Below, in pieces: positions 17,123 through 25,948 of a stretch of 45,847 bases of DNA (the stretch's first letter is position 1; each line of letters begins with the position of its first letter). The notes under the pieces are model-generated. The model was not told the DNA's origin. It saw only the letters and a list, made by a program, of their open reading frames with translations, and searched no databases. The stretch is from Pseudomonas sp. GM48. Its GTDB lineage: Bacteria > Pseudomonadota > Gammaproteobacteria > Pseudomonadales > Pseudomonadaceae. Location: NCBI RefSeq assembly GCF_000282335.1, contig NZ_AKJM01000057.1, forward strand, positions 1 through 45,847. Reading direction: 5' to 3'. The position numbers and the translations under genes are program-made.

Positions 17123-18433
17123 ATGACACAGAGCGCCGTAGCGTCCGACGCCATCGCTGACGACAAAAACGCCGTCTACAAGCGCATTACCCTGCGTTTG
17201 ATCCCCTTCATTTTCATCTGCTACCTGTTCAACTACCTCGACCGGGTAAACGTTGGATTCGCCAAGCTGCAGATGCTCGACGCGCTGAAGTTCAGCGAAA
17301 CCGTGTACGGTCTCGGCGCCGGCATCTTCTTTATCGGTTACGTGCTGTGCGGCGTGCCAAGCAACCTGGCCCTGACCAAGTTCGGCCCGCGGCGCTGGAT
17401 CGCGCTGATGATGATCGCCTGGGGCTCCCTGTCGACCTGTCTGCTGTTCGTCACCACCCCGACCGAGTTCTATACCCTGCGCCTGTTCACCGGTGCTGCC
17501 GAAGCCGGGTTCTTCCCGGGCGTCGTGTTGTATCTCTCGCAATGGTTCCCGACCTTCCGCCGGGGCCGCATCATGGCCTTGTTCATGTCGGCGATCCCGG
17601 TATCCGGCCTGCTCGGCAGTCCGTTCTCCGGCTGGATTCTCAACCACTTCGGCGCAGGCCAGGGCGGCTTGGCCGGTTGGCAGTGGATGTTCCTGCTGCA
17701 AGGTATTCCGACCGTGATCCTCGGTACGCTGGCTTATTTCCTGCTCAGCGACAGTTACGCCAATGCAAAATGGCTGACCCCATTCGAGCGTTCGGTGCTG
17801 GAGGCCGACCACGCCGAGGACCTGGCCAACAAACCGAAAACCACGACTGATTCGCTGCTGGCGGTATTCAAGAACCCGGCGATCTGGGCCTTCGGCCTGA
17901 TCTATTTCTGCATCCAGAGCGGTGTGTACGCGATCAACTTCTGGCTGCCATCGATCATCAAGAACCTGGGCTTCAGCGATAACCTGGTGATCGGCTGGCT
18001 CAGTGCGATTCCCTACCTGCTGGCGGCAGTGTTCATGCTGATCGTTGGCCGCTCGGCGGACCTGCGCAAAGAGCGTCGCTGGCATCTGGTGGTGCCGATG
18101 CTGATGGGCGCGCTCGGGCTGCTGATCGCGGTGAACTTCGCCGCCAACCCGGCCATCGCGATTCTCGGCCTAAGCATCGCCACCATGGGCGCCCTCACCG
18201 GCCTGCCGATGTTCTGGCCGGTGCCGACCGCCCTGCTCAGTGCTGGCGCCGCTGCGGGTGGCCTGGCGCTGATCAACTCGATGGGACAGATGGCCGGCTT
18301 CCTCAGCCCGTATCTGGTGGGTTGGGTCAAGGACAGCACCGGTTCGACCGATGCGGCGCTGTACCTGCTGGCGGGTGTGATTGTCTGCGGCAGTTTGCTG
18401 GCGTTGCGCATGACCCGTACCCTGCGCGCCTAA
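17123..18433 (+). CDS. MFS transporter, probable sugar-acid/glycerate permease
   Basis: Major facilitator of the anion:cation symporter family (GudP/GarP-like), 436 aa. The sequence shows NYLDRVNVGFAKLQM after TM1, FGPRRWIALMMIAWG, RLFTGAAEAGFFPGVVLYLSQWFP and a two-times-six helix layout. The ATG at 17123 follows GAGAGAGCCGCC; upstream in-frame codons are unlikely to be translated. It is divergent from cdaR with a shared 170-bp control region, so CdaR is the likely regulator and a hexarate, glycerate or tartronate the likely substrate (inference). Phthalate- or tartrate-type substrates cannot be excluded. Confidence 0.85.
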   Translation: MTQSAVASDAIADDKNAVYKRITLRLIPFIFICYLFNYLDRVNVGFAKLQMLDALKFSETVYGLGAGIFFIGYVLCGVPSNLALTKFGPRRWIALMMIAWGSLSTCLLFVTTPTEFYTLRLFTGAAEAGFFPGVVLYLSQWFPTFRRGRIMALFMSAIPVSGLLGSPFSGWILNHFGAGQGGLAGWQWMFLLQGIPTVILGTLAYFLLSDSYANAKWLTPFERSVLEADHAEDLANKPKTTTDSLLAVFKNPAIWAFGLIYFCIQSGVYAINFWLPSIIKNLGFSDNLVIGWLSAIPYLLAAVFMLIVGRSADLRKERRWHLVVPMLMGALGLLIAVNFAANPAIAILGLSIATMGALTGLPMFWPVPTALLSAGAAAGGLALINSMGQMAGFLSPYLVGWVKDSTGSTDAALYLLAGVIVCGSLLALRMTRTLRA

Positions 18434-18448
18434 ACACCACTTCCCCCC

Positions 18449-18538
18449 TGTAGGAGCGGGCTTGCTCGCGAAGAGGGAGCGTCAGGCAACATCAATGTCG
18501 TCTGATACACCGCCTTCGCGAGCAAGCCCGCTCCCACA
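18449..18538. repeat. REPIN, 90-bp class
   Basis: The left REP begins CTGTAGGAGCGGGCTTGCTC (TAGG instead of TGGG) and the right REP ends GCAAGCCCGCTCCCACA. The spacer CAACATCAATGTCGTCTGAT is shared with other REPINs of the class. It lies between the MFS and aldo/keto reductase genes. Confidence 0.9.
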
Positions 18539-18628
18539 TTTGATCTGGTGTGTTCGATATTTCAGTTTGATCCCTGCAGTTGTTCTGGTATCTGATTGAG
18601 CCTTTCCCACTGGTAAAAGGATTTGCTC

Positions 18629-19642
18629 ATGAGCTATCGCACACTGGGTTATTCGGGTCTGCAGGTGTCCACCCTGACCCTGGGCACCATGATGTTCGGC
18701 GAACAGACCAGCACCGAAGATTCCCTGCGAATCATCGACAAGGCCTGGGACCAGGGCATCAATTTCATCGACACCGCCGACGTCTACACCAACGGCCGTT
18801 CCGAGGAAATCGTCGGCGAGGCTATCGCCAGCCGCCGCCATGAATGGGTGTTGGCCACCAAGGTCGGCTTCGGCCCCGTGGACGGCGTTCCCAACCGCAG
18901 CGGCCTGAGCCGCAAGCACCTCTTCAACGGCATCGATGCCAGCCTGACGCGCCTGGGCACCGACTACCTCGACATCTACTACCTGCACCGCGAAGACCAC
19001 AATACGCCGCTGGAAGTCACGGTATCGGCCATAGGCGATCTGATTCGCCAGGGCAAAATCCGCTATTGGGGCTTGTCGAACTACCGTGGCTGGCGTATCG
19101 CTGAAGTGATTCGCGTGGCCGACAGGCTGGGGGTCGACCGGCCGGTAATCAGCCAGCCGCTGTACAACATCGTCAACCGCCAGGCTGAAACCGAGCAGAT
19201 CACTGCGGCACAAAACTATGGTCTGGGCGTGGTGCCCTACAGTCCGCTGGCGCGCGGGGTACTCAGCGGCAAATACGCACCGGACGTGACACCGGACGCC
19301 AACAGCCGTGCCGGGCGCCAGGACAAACGCATCCTGGAAACCGAATGGCGCGTCGAATCCCTGCGTATCGCCCAGCAGATCCAGCAATACACCCAGCAGC
19401 GCGGAGTCGGCATCGTCGAGTTCGCGATTGCCTGGGTGCTGAACAACAACGCAGTCACCTCGGCCATTGTCGGGCCGCGCACCGAAGCGCAGTGGGACGC
19501 CTACACTAAGGCGCAGGCAGTGAAGATCACGGCTGAAGACGAGGCGTTCATCGATTCGCTGGTGACGCCGGGGCATGCATCAACACCGGGGTTCAATGAT
19601 GTGAGCCACTTTGTGTCGGGGCGCAAACCGCGCAATAGCTGA
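18629..19642 (+). CDS. Aldo/keto reductase
   Basis: NADPH-dependent aldo/keto reductase of 337 aa, related to the YajO/Tas/Kv-beta branch. Visible are GLQVSTLTLGTMMFGEQT, FIDTADVYTNGRSEEIVGEAI (catalytic Asp and Tyr), WVLATKVGFG (Lys), YYLHREDHNTPLE (His) and a C-terminal coenzyme-binding region SAIVGPRTEAQWDAYTKA. The ATG at 18629 follows AAAAGGA; the TTG two codons earlier is less likely. Its substrate is unknown. It is flanked on both sides by REPINs and appears monocistronic. Confidence 0.88.
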   Translation: MSYRTLGYSGLQVSTLTLGTMMFGEQTSTEDSLRIIDKAWDQGINFIDTADVYTNGRSEEIVGEAIASRRHEWVLATKVGFGPVDGVPNRSGLSRKHLFNGIDASLTRLGTDYLDIYYLHREDHNTPLEVTVSAIGDLIRQGKIRYWGLSNYRGWRIAEVIRVADRLGVDRPVISQPLYNIVNRQAETEQITAAQNYGLGVVPYSPLARGVLSGKYAPDVTPDANSRAGRQDKRILETEWRVESLRIAQQIQQYTQQRGVGIVEFAIAWVLNNNAVTSAIVGPRTEAQWDAYTKAQAVKITAEDEAFIDSLVTPGHASTPGFNDVSHFVSGRKPRNS

Positions 19643-19659
19643 CACAACACAAGACAAAA

Positions 19660-19748
19660 TGTGGGAGCGGGCTTGCTCGCGAAGGCGGAGTGTCAGTCAC
19701 ATCAATGTTGTTTGACCCACCGCTTTCGCGAGCAAGCCCGCTCCCACA
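19660..19748. repeat. REPIN, 90-bp class
   Basis: TGTGGGAGCGGGCTTGCTCG and its inverse, with spacer GTCAGTCACATCAATGTTGT related to those at 18449, 20737 and 27682. It lies between the aldo/keto reductase and the RarD-like gene. Confidence 0.92.
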
Positions 19749-19838
19749 TTCGAGTTGTGTTGATTGATTGGTCAATATTCGGCCCGAAAACCACGTATCC
19801 TCCGCCCCCCGTTTCACCTTCAACATCGCGAGGACAGT

Positions 19839-20720
19839 TTGTCTAAAGGTATCGCTCTATCGGTTTCAGCCTCGGTGCTGTTTGCCGTCATGTATTACTA
19901 CACGTCGCTGCTCACCCCGTTGAGCGGCGTGGAAATCTTCGGTTGGCGCATGCTGCTGACCGTACCCTGCATGACCGTGTTCATGGTGTGGTCCGGGGAG
20001 TGGAAACGCGTGCTCGAGATTGTGCGGCGCGCCATTGCCAATCCGAAACTGATTGGCGCGCTGATCACCTCCTCTGCCCTGCTCGGCGTGCAACTGTGGC
20101 TGTTCATGTGGGCGCCGCTCAACGGCTACAGCCTCGACGTATCACTCGGCTATTTCCTGTTGCCGCTGACCATGGTCCTGACCGGTCGCCTCGCCTATGG
20201 CGATCGCCTGTCTTATCTGCAAAAAATCGCCGTGGTGTTCGCCTGCCTGGGCGTGATCAACGAGGTGTATCAGGTGGGTGGTTTTTCCTGGGCGACCTTG
20301 CTGGTCTGCATTGGCTATCCGACCTACTTTGTCCTGCGCAAACGCTTGGCAACGGACAATCTCGGCGGCTTGTGGCTGGACATGGCATTGACGCTGCCGG
20401 TGGCCATCTGGTTCGTTCAGAGTGGCGCGCAAGGTTTCGGTGTGTTTGACCAGCATCCATGGTTGTCGCTGTTGATCCCGATACTCGGCGTGATCAGCGC
20501 GTCGGCACTGGTGGTCTACATCATTGCCAGCCGCCTGCTGCCGTTCAGCCTGTTCGGCTTGTTGAGCTACGTCGAACCGGTGCTGCTGCTGGGCGTGGCG
20601 TTGCTACTGGGAGAGAGCATCAAGGCCGGCGAATGGCTGACATACATCCCGATCTGGATGGCCGTGCTGGTGCTGGTGTTCGAAGGGTTCAAGCACCTGG
20701 TGCGACAACGCAGACCTTAA
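19839..20720 (+). CDS. rarD: RarD-like EamA-family transporter
   Basis: Inner-membrane drug/metabolite transporter of 293 aa with about ten hydrophobic helices, beginning SKGIALSVSASVLFAVMYYYTSLLTPLSG. It resembles pseudomonad RarD (chloramphenicol-sensitivity protein); the physiological substrate is unknown. The start chosen is TTG at 19839, because CGAGGAC lies at proper spacing just upstream and the protein then begins (M)SKGIALSV. The longer frame from 19764 would add a non-homologous polar leader. REPINs flank both ends. Confidence 0.82.
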   Translation: MSKGIALSVSASVLFAVMYYYTSLLTPLSGVEIFGWRMLLTVPCMTVFMVWSGEWKRVLEIVRRAIANPKLIGALITSSALLGVQLWLFMWAPLNGYSLDVSLGYFLLPLTMVLTGRLAYGDRLSYLQKIAVVFACLGVINEVYQVGGFSWATLLVCIGYPTYFVLRKRLATDNLGGLWLDMALTLPVAIWFVQSGAQGFGVFDQHPWLSLLIPILGVISASALVVYIIASRLLPFSLFGLLSYVEPVLLLGVALLLGESIKAGEWLTYIPIWMAVLVLVFEGFKHLVRQRRP

Positions 20721-20736
20721 GGCCACACATAACAAA

Positions 20737-20826
20737 TGTGGGAGCGGGCTTGCTCGCGAAAGCGGTGTGTCAGTCAACATTAATGTTGAATGTACAACCG
20801 CTTTCGCGAGCAAGCCCGCTCCCACA
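20737..20826. repeat. REPIN, 90-bp class
   Basis: TGTGGGAGCGGGCTTGCTCG...AAGCGG and its inverse CCGCTTTCGCGAGCAAGCCC. The spacer GTCAGTCAACATTAATGTTG has an internal palindrome CAACATTAATGTTG. It lies between the convergent rarD and hpd genes. Confidence 0.92.
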
Positions 20827-20847
20827 GTTTTTTACAGCGTCTACAGA

Positions 20848-21924
20848 TTAGTCGGTGGAGAGAACGCCACGACGAACCTGGTCACGCTCGATGGATTCGA
20901 ACAGAGCCTTGAAGTTGCCTTCGCCGAAACCGTCGTCGCCCTTGCGCTGGATGAACTCGAAGAACACCGGCCCCATCAGGGTTTCCGAGAAGATCTGCAG
21001 CAGCAGACGCTTGTCGCCCGACTCGGACGAACCGTCCAGCAAAATGCCCCGCGCCTGCAGTTCGCCCACCGGCTCGCCGTGGTTCGGCAAGCGGCCTTCG
21101 AGCATTTCGTAGTAGGTGTCTGGCGGCGCGGTCATGAAGCGCATGCCGATGCTTTTCAGGTGATCCCAGGTCTTGAGCAGGTCATCGGACAGGAAGGCAA
21201 CGTGCTGGATGCCCTCGCCGTTGAACTGCATCAGGAATTCTTCGATCTGCCCGGCGCCCTTGGACGATTCTTCGTTCAGCGGGATGCGGATCATGCCATC
21301 CGGTGCGGTCATGGCCTTGGAGGTCAGGCCGGTGTACTCGCCCTTGATGTCGAAGTAGCGGATTTCGCGGAAGTTGAACAGCTTCTCGTAGAAGTTGGCC
21401 CAGTAGGCCATGCGACCGCGATACACGTTGTGGGTCAGGTGATCGATGATCTTCAGGCCGGCACCGACCGGGTGGCGGTCAACGCCTTCGATGAACACGA
21501 AGTCGATGTCATAGATCGAGCTGCCTTCACCGAAACGGTCGATCAGGTACAGCGGCGCGCCGCCGATGCCTTTGATCGCCGGCAGGTTCAGTTCCATCGG
21601 GCCGGTTTCAATGTGGATCGGCTGGGCGCCGAGTTCCAGGGCACGCTTGTAGGCTTTTTGTGAATCCTTGACGCGAAACGCCATGCCGCACACTGACGGA
21701 CCATGCTCGGCCGCAAAGTACGACGCCACGCTGTGAGGTTCATTGTTGAGGATCAGGTTGATCGCGCCCTGGCGATACAGGTGCACGTCCTTGGAACGGT
21801 GGGTCGCCACCTTGGTGAAACCCATGATCTCGAAGATCGGCTCCAGGGTGTTCGGGGTCGGCGATGCGAGCTCGATGAATTCAAAGCCCATCAGGCCCAT
21901 TGGGTTTTCGTATAAATCTGCCAT
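20848..21924 (-). CDS. hpd: 4-hydroxyphenylpyruvate dioxygenase
   Basis: Fe(II) dioxygenase of 358 aa that converts 4-hydroxyphenylpyruvate to homogentisate in tyrosine breakdown. It consists of two VOC domains. The iron ligands are visible: His162 in [12 protein letters not shown], His241 in [10 protein letters not shown] and Glu323 in [13 protein letters not shown]. The C-terminal gating helix [17 protein letters not shown] is intact. Length and sequence are those of the well-studied Pseudomonas enzyme. The start is the ATG of [10 protein letters not shown] with GAGG upstream, not the longer frame to 21951. It appears to be a single gene; homogentisate genes are not nearby. Confidence 0.96.
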   Translation of the reverse strand: MADLYENPMGLMGFEFIELASPTPNTLEPIFEIMGFTKVATHRSKDVHLYRQGAINLILNNEPHSVASYFAAEHGPSVCGMAFRVKDSQKAYKRALELGAQPIHIETGPMELNLPAIKGIGGAPLYLIDRFGEGSSIYDIDFVFIEGVDRHPVGAGLKIIDHLTHNVYRGRMAYWANFYEKLFNFREIRYFDIKGEYTGLTSKAMTAPDGMIRIPLNEESSKGAGQIEEFLMQFNGEGIQHVAFLSDDLLKTWDHLKSIGMRFMTAPPDTYYEMLEGRLPNHGEPVGELQARGILLDGSSESGDKRLLLQIFSETLMGPVFFEFIQRKGDDGFGEGNFKALFESIERDQVRRGVLSTD

Positions 21925-21953
21925 GGTTGGCGCCTCATCATTTTTTATCAATT

Positions 21954-21967
21954 AACTAAGGTTAGTT
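21954..21967. promoter_or_regulatory. dyad upstream of hpd
   Basis: AACTAA-GG-TTAGTT is a 6-bp-arm inverted repeat 30 bp upstream of the hpd start, in an AT-rich patch. It is a candidate operator or promoter element. It does not match the PhhR consensus as I know it, so the regulator is unassigned. Confidence 0.35.
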
Positions 21968-22174
21968 GTAAGCAATGCTGAGACCGGTGGGTGGCGCACA
22001 GGAGATGCCCCGCACACTGCGGGCGAGAAAATCACCGTAGATCAGTTGAAACCCGAATATCTTCATTTTCGACCCAAGGCTCTTGCGGGCGAGGCTTCTG
22101 CTGCCAGAAGACGATTATTATTGTATGCGTAACCGGATTCTACACAGCGTAAATAGATTTGTCCGCCTTCTGTA

Positions 22175-23119
22175 TCAAATCCCCTTTTTCCTTGCTCGCG
22201 CAAGAGGTTTATTGCAGAGGAAAATTCCCGCCAGAATCAATCCGCCGCCCAGGCACATTGCCAGCGTCAGTGGCTCATCCAGCAGCAGCGCACCAAGGAT
22301 TACCGCCGTCAGCGGGTTCAAGGCAATGAACACTCCGGAACGTGTCGCGCCGATTTTGCGAATGCCGTCGTAGTAGCCGATGTAGGCCAGCGCCGAACCC
22401 AGCACGCCGAGGTACAAAAGACTTAACCATTGCGGCGCCCCGAGGTTGGCGATCGCGGTGACACTCACCTCGCCACGGACAATGCAGGCTATCCAGAGCA
22501 TGACAGTGCCCAGCAGAATCGAATAGGTCACCGTTTGCACCGGCCCCAGTGTCTGGTTCAGCTCTCTGGAGAACAACGAGTAAATCCCCCAACCGAGGAC
22601 GCAGCCGAAAATCAGCAGATCACCGATCCAGGCATCGGCGCCGCCGGCCAATAATTGCGGGGCGCGACTGACGATCACCATGCTCGCGCCAGCCATGCAA
22701 ATCGCAATGCCGGCGACTTTCGCCCGGTTCAATCGCTCCTTGAACAGCAGCCAGGAAGCCAGGCCGATCACAGCCGGATTCAGCGCCACGATCAAGGACG
22801 CCCGTGAAGCGTTGATGTAATGCAGGCCATAAAAGAAGCACAGGTTGTAAAAAAAGATCCCGAAAAAGCCAAGCAACAGCAATTGCAACCAATGCCGGGC
22901 GCTGGGCCGGACCAGCGGTATCCGCGCCATGCGTACAAACAGTAGCAACGCCACGCTGGCCAGTAAAAACCGCAGGCTGGCGGCCAGCAGCGGGCTAAGG
23001 CCGTCGGCCAGAAAGCGTCCGGCAACGAAAGTGCCGCCCCACACCATGGTGACCGCCGCCAGTTTCAGATATACCGGCAGATCCGAGGGTTTTGACAGGG
23101 TTTGCTCGCAGATCGTCAT
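22175..23119 (-). CDS. EamA-family (DMT) exporter
   Basis: Ten-helix drug/metabolite transporter of 314 aa with two EamA repeats (LAAVTMVWGGTFVAGRFLADGLSPLLAAS and LGVLGSALAYIGYYDGIRKIGATRSGVFIALNPL). The start is the ATG of MTICEQTLSKPSDLPVYLKL; the frame extends 13 codons further upstream without support. It is divergent from a LysR regulator with a 78-bp gap, the usual arrangement in which the regulator controls the exporter. The substrate is unknown; amino acids or metabolites are typical for the family. Confidence 0.85.
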   Translation of the reverse strand: MTICEQTLSKPSDLPVYLKLAAVTMVWGGTFVAGRFLADGLSPLLAASLRFLLASVALLLFVRMARIPLVRPSARHWLQLLLLGFFGIFFYNLCFFYGLHYINASRASLIVALNPAVIGLASWLLFKERLNRAKVAGIAICMAGASMVIVSRAPQLLAGGADAWIGDLLIFGCVLGWGIYSLFSRELNQTLGPVQTVTYSILLGTVMLWIACIVRGEVSVTAIANLGAPQWLSLLYLGVLGSALAYIGYYDGIRKIGATRSGVFIALNPLTAVILGALLLDEPLTLAMCLGGGLILAGIFLCNKPLARARKKGI

Positions 23120-23145
23120 ACAATTCCAGGACCGGATGTTAGAGA

Positions 23146-23199
23146 GATGACGTATCATTCGACTAATGCCCAGTCATCGTAAAATGAGCAAACACTCAT
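23146..23199. promoter_or_regulatory. inverted repeats in the LysR-EamA divergent region
   Basis: GATGAC (23146-23151) pairs with GTCATC (23173-23178). A second dyad, ATGAG-N6-CTCAT (23184-23199), runs into the LysR start codon at 23198, a position expected for autorepression. Which element the LysR protein binds is not known. Confidence 0.4.
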
Positions 23200-24070
23200 G
23201 ACCCTCTCTCAACTGGAGATTTTCTCCCTCGTGGCCGAACTCCACGGCTTCACGGCAGCGGCCAATCGCCTGGGAATTTCCCAATCGGCGGTCTCACATG
23301 CCTTGAAGTCCCTGGAGCAGGAGTTGGGCGTCGAGTTGTTGCGCCGACATCAATCCCGGGTCGAATTGAGCGATATTGGCCAGCAGCTGTTGCTACGTGC
23401 CCGTGCAATGCTGGGCCTGGCCAACACCCTGCGCCAGGAAGCGGCCGATGCGAAGGGCATGAAACGCGGCACGCTGCGCATCGGCTCCTTCGGCCCGACG
23501 TCATCGATCAAATTGCTGCCATTGATTCTGCAGCAGTACCGCGCCGCTCATCCCGGCATCGAGGTGCATATCGACGAGGGTCCTGATCGCCAGGTACTCC
23601 AGTGGCTGGAAGAACGACGGATCGACATCGGTTTCGTGGTATTGCCCGAGGAGCGTTTCGACACGGTCGCGCTGATCGAAGACCAGATGGTAGCGTTGCT
23701 GCCCGCCAGCCATCCGCTGGCGACTTACGACAGCCTGAGCCTGGACGATCTGTGCCACGCCCCGTTTGTGCTGACCGAGGCCGGTTCATCGGAGCTGGTT
23801 TCACGCTTGTTTAGCGCGGCCCGACTGACGCCCAACATCCGCTATCGCTGCTCGCAGCTGATGAGCACCCTGGATGTCGTCGCTCGCGGTGACGGGGTGA
23901 CGGTGGTTGCCGAGGGCTCATTACCCCATCAAATTGATAGCCGCTGCGTGAAAAAACCGCTGTCGCCTGCGGTGTCGCGGCAGGTCGGCCTGGCGGTGCT
24001 CGATCGACGCCAGGCCTCCCCCGCGACGCTGGCCTTTATCAAGCTGGCCGAAAGTCTCGACCTGCGTTGA
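23198..24070 (+). CDS. LysR-family transcriptional regulator
   Basis: Regulator of 290 aa. The N-terminal winged helix-turn-helix (LSQLEIFSLVAELHGFTAAANRLGISQSAVSHALKSLEQELG) is followed by a linker helix and a periplasmic-binding-protein-like co-inducer domain (GTLRIGSFGPTSSIKLLPLILQQYRAAHPGIEV; IDIGFVVLP). It is divergent from the EamA exporter and probably its regulator. No strong Shine-Dalgarno is visible, and the start lies within an ATGAG/CTCAT dyad. The effector is unknown. Confidence 0.88.
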   Translation: MTLSQLEIFSLVAELHGFTAAANRLGISQSAVSHALKSLEQELGVELLRRHQSRVELSDIGQQLLLRARAMLGLANTLRQEAADAKGMKRGTLRIGSFGPTSSIKLLPLILQQYRAAHPGIEVHIDEGPDRQVLQWLEERRIDIGFVVLPEERFDTVALIEDQMVALLPASHPLATYDSLSLDDLCHAPFVLTEAGSSELVSRLFSAARLTPNIRYRCSQLMSTLDVVARGDGVTVVAEGSLPHQIDSRCVKKPLSPAVSRQVGLAVLDRRQASPATLAFIKLAESLDLR

Positions 24071-24182
24071 GCGGCATAACTGCCAAGCGCCAACTATCAT
24101 GGCCCATACCCAAACTCTTCATGGGAGGCGTATTGCCCTGCCAGCGTTTGAGAGCCTTACTACTTCGTGACAGGATTCGCGA

Positions 24183-25715
24183 ATGCCATTGAAAGCCAAA
24201 ACCCGCAGTCGCAGCACAAGAATTGCTGTGACCCTGATCAGTGGATTGCTCCCGGTGCTGCTGGGGGCCGCCATTCTTTACATGCAAGCTGGGCGTGCGC
24301 TCAAACAAGACACCGAACAAACTGCCGAAGCAGCGATTCGCCAGTTCGACTTGATGCTCGACAACACCGCCCAGGCCGCTCGCGAACTACTGCCACTGGC
24401 CGGTCAAAGTTGTGGCGACGTCAACCTGTCTCTGCGCGAGCAGGTCACTCGTCGCCCATTCGTGCGATCAGCCAATCTGGCGTGGGACAACAACCTCTAC
24501 TGCAGCTCGTTGTTCGGCGACTATCAGGAAAAGGTCAAGCCCGGTGACTACACCCAGGGCGCCTTATGGCTCATGAACGGCAATGCGGTGACGCCCGACA
24601 CCGCCGTGCTGGTGTACCGGCTGAGCGAAGGCAAAAAAGGTGCGCTGGCGACCGTCGATGGTTATCACTTGAGCAATATTCTGCGCCTGATAGGCCACCA
24701 GACCGTGCTATTGCTGCAAGTTGGCCCGGACTGGCTGTCTGTCGATGGCAAGGTTCACACGGGCGCGGTGCCTGAGTTGCCCGTTGCGCAAAGTCGTTTG
24801 ACCTCCGGGCGCTATGCCTTTGCGGTGCAAGCCGGCTTCCCCGAAGGCGAAACCTGGCGATACATGAGCAGCGAGTATCCACCGTTGTTCAGCTTGCTGA
24901 TGTTCTTCGGTGTGATTGCCGGTTCAATTGGTCATTTACTGCAAAAGCGCTCATCGGCACCCACCCAGGAAATGCAACGGGCACTGGAAGCCGCAGAGTT
25001 CATTCCGTATTTCCAGCCCGTGGTGCATGGTGACAGTAAAAGCTGGTCCGGCACTGAGGTACTGATGCGCTGGAAACATCCGAAGGAAGGCCTGGTGCGT
25101 CCGGATCTGTTCATCCCGTTTGCCGAGCACTCCGGACTGATCGTGCCGATGACCCGCTCGCTGATGCAACAAACCGCCGCCCTGCTGGCGCCGCAATCCG
25201 CCAGATTCAACAAACCGTTTCACATTGGCATCAACATCACCGCCAGCCATTGCCAGGATCTGGAGCTGGTCAAGGATTGTCGCGAGTTTCTCGACGCGTT
25301 CGAGCCAGGCTCGATCTATCTGGTGCTGGAACTGACCGAGCGCGAACTGATCGAGCCCACGGCCATTACCCTGCAACTATTCGAGCAACTTCGCGAACTG
25401 GGCGTGAAAATCGCCATCGACGACTTCGGCACGGGTCACTCAAGCCTTGGCTACCTGCGGCAGTTCAACGTGGACTTCCTGAAAATCGACCAGAGCTTTG
25501 TCGCCATGATCGGCATCGACACACTGTCCAGCCACATCCTGGACAGCATCATCGAACTGGCGGTCAAGCTCGACCTTGCCCTGGTAGCCGAAGGTGTCGA
25601 AACCCGTGAGCAGAGTGATTACCTGAGCGCTCATCAGGTCAACTTCCTGCAAGGTTATCTGTTCGGCAAACCCATGCCGGGTGCGGAATTCATTAGTGCA
25701 TTAAGCAACCATTAA
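24183..25715 (+). CDS. CSS-motif/EAL cyclic-di-GMP phosphodiesterase
   Basis: Inner-membrane protein of 510 aa. TM1 at about residues 13-33 is followed by a periplasmic CSS domain (conserved Cys77; Cys-Ser-Ser at Cys107 in LYCSSLFG), TM2 at about 238-258 and a cytoplasmic EAL domain. The first EAL motif reads T-E-V-L (Glu292 kept, Ala replaced by Val). ELTERE, DDFGTGHSSLGYL (Asp413/Asp414), KIDQSF and AEGVET are intact, so activity is likely. In this family the periplasmic cysteines report redox/Dsb state and control c-di-GMP hydrolysis. It appears monocistronic, upstream of mvaU. Confidence 0.9.
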   Translation: MPLKAKTRSRSTRIAVTLISGLLPVLLGAAILYMQAGRALKQDTEQTAEAAIRQFDLMLDNTAQAARELLPLAGQSCGDVNLSLREQVTRRPFVRSANLAWDNNLYCSSLFGDYQEKVKPGDYTQGALWLMNGNAVTPDTAVLVYRLSEGKKGALATVDGYHLSNILRLIGHQTVLLLQVGPDWLSVDGKVHTGAVPELPVAQSRLTSGRYAFAVQAGFPEGETWRYMSSEYPPLFSLLMFFGVIAGSIGHLLQKRSSAPTQEMQRALEAAEFIPYFQPVVHGDSKSWSGTEVLMRWKHPKEGLVRPDLFIPFAEHSGLIVPMTRSLMQQTAALLAPQSARFNKPFHIGINITASHCQDLELVKDCREFLDAFEPGSIYLVLELTERELIEPTAITLQLFEQLRELGVKIAIDDFGTGHSSLGYLRQFNVDFLKIDQSFVAMIGIDTLSSHILDSIIELAVKLDLALVAEGVETREQSDYLSAHQVNFLQGYLFGKPMPGAEFISALSNH

Positions 25716-25783
25716 CTAGCGGATTTAACCGGCAAAATAACGATTGCACGCACCAATTTGAATCAAAACACTACTGTAGTTAC

Positions 25784-25900
25784 ATGAAGAAAAAGACAGG
25801 ATTTACTCTTGACCAATTAACTACTACAATTTTTCATGCCTGCGCTAAATTGGCAGGTGAGCCACTATCACCGAGTCGCTTCAAGGCTCTTGGCTTATAG
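25784..25900 (+). CDS. possible 38-aa small ORF upstream of mvaU
   Basis: Frame ATG...TAG encoding MKKKTGFTLDQLTTTIFHAC followed by AKLAGEPLSPSRFKALGL. It has a basic N-terminus and a polar tail and resembles nothing I recognise. There is no good ribosome-binding site, and the frame lies in a 230-bp AT-rich interval that also holds the mvaU promoter. It may be chance. Confidence 0.2.
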   Translation: MKKKTGFTLDQLTTTIFHACAKLAGEPLSPSRFKALGL

Positions 25901-25948
25901 CTTTGTTTGCGGTTGGTATCAGCCAAATACACTATTGGAGTAAAGATA

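Noticed and set aside
21922..21951. Hpd starting at 21951
   Set aside because: The known enzyme starts [10 protein letters not shown] with GAGG upstream; the nine extra residues are leader.
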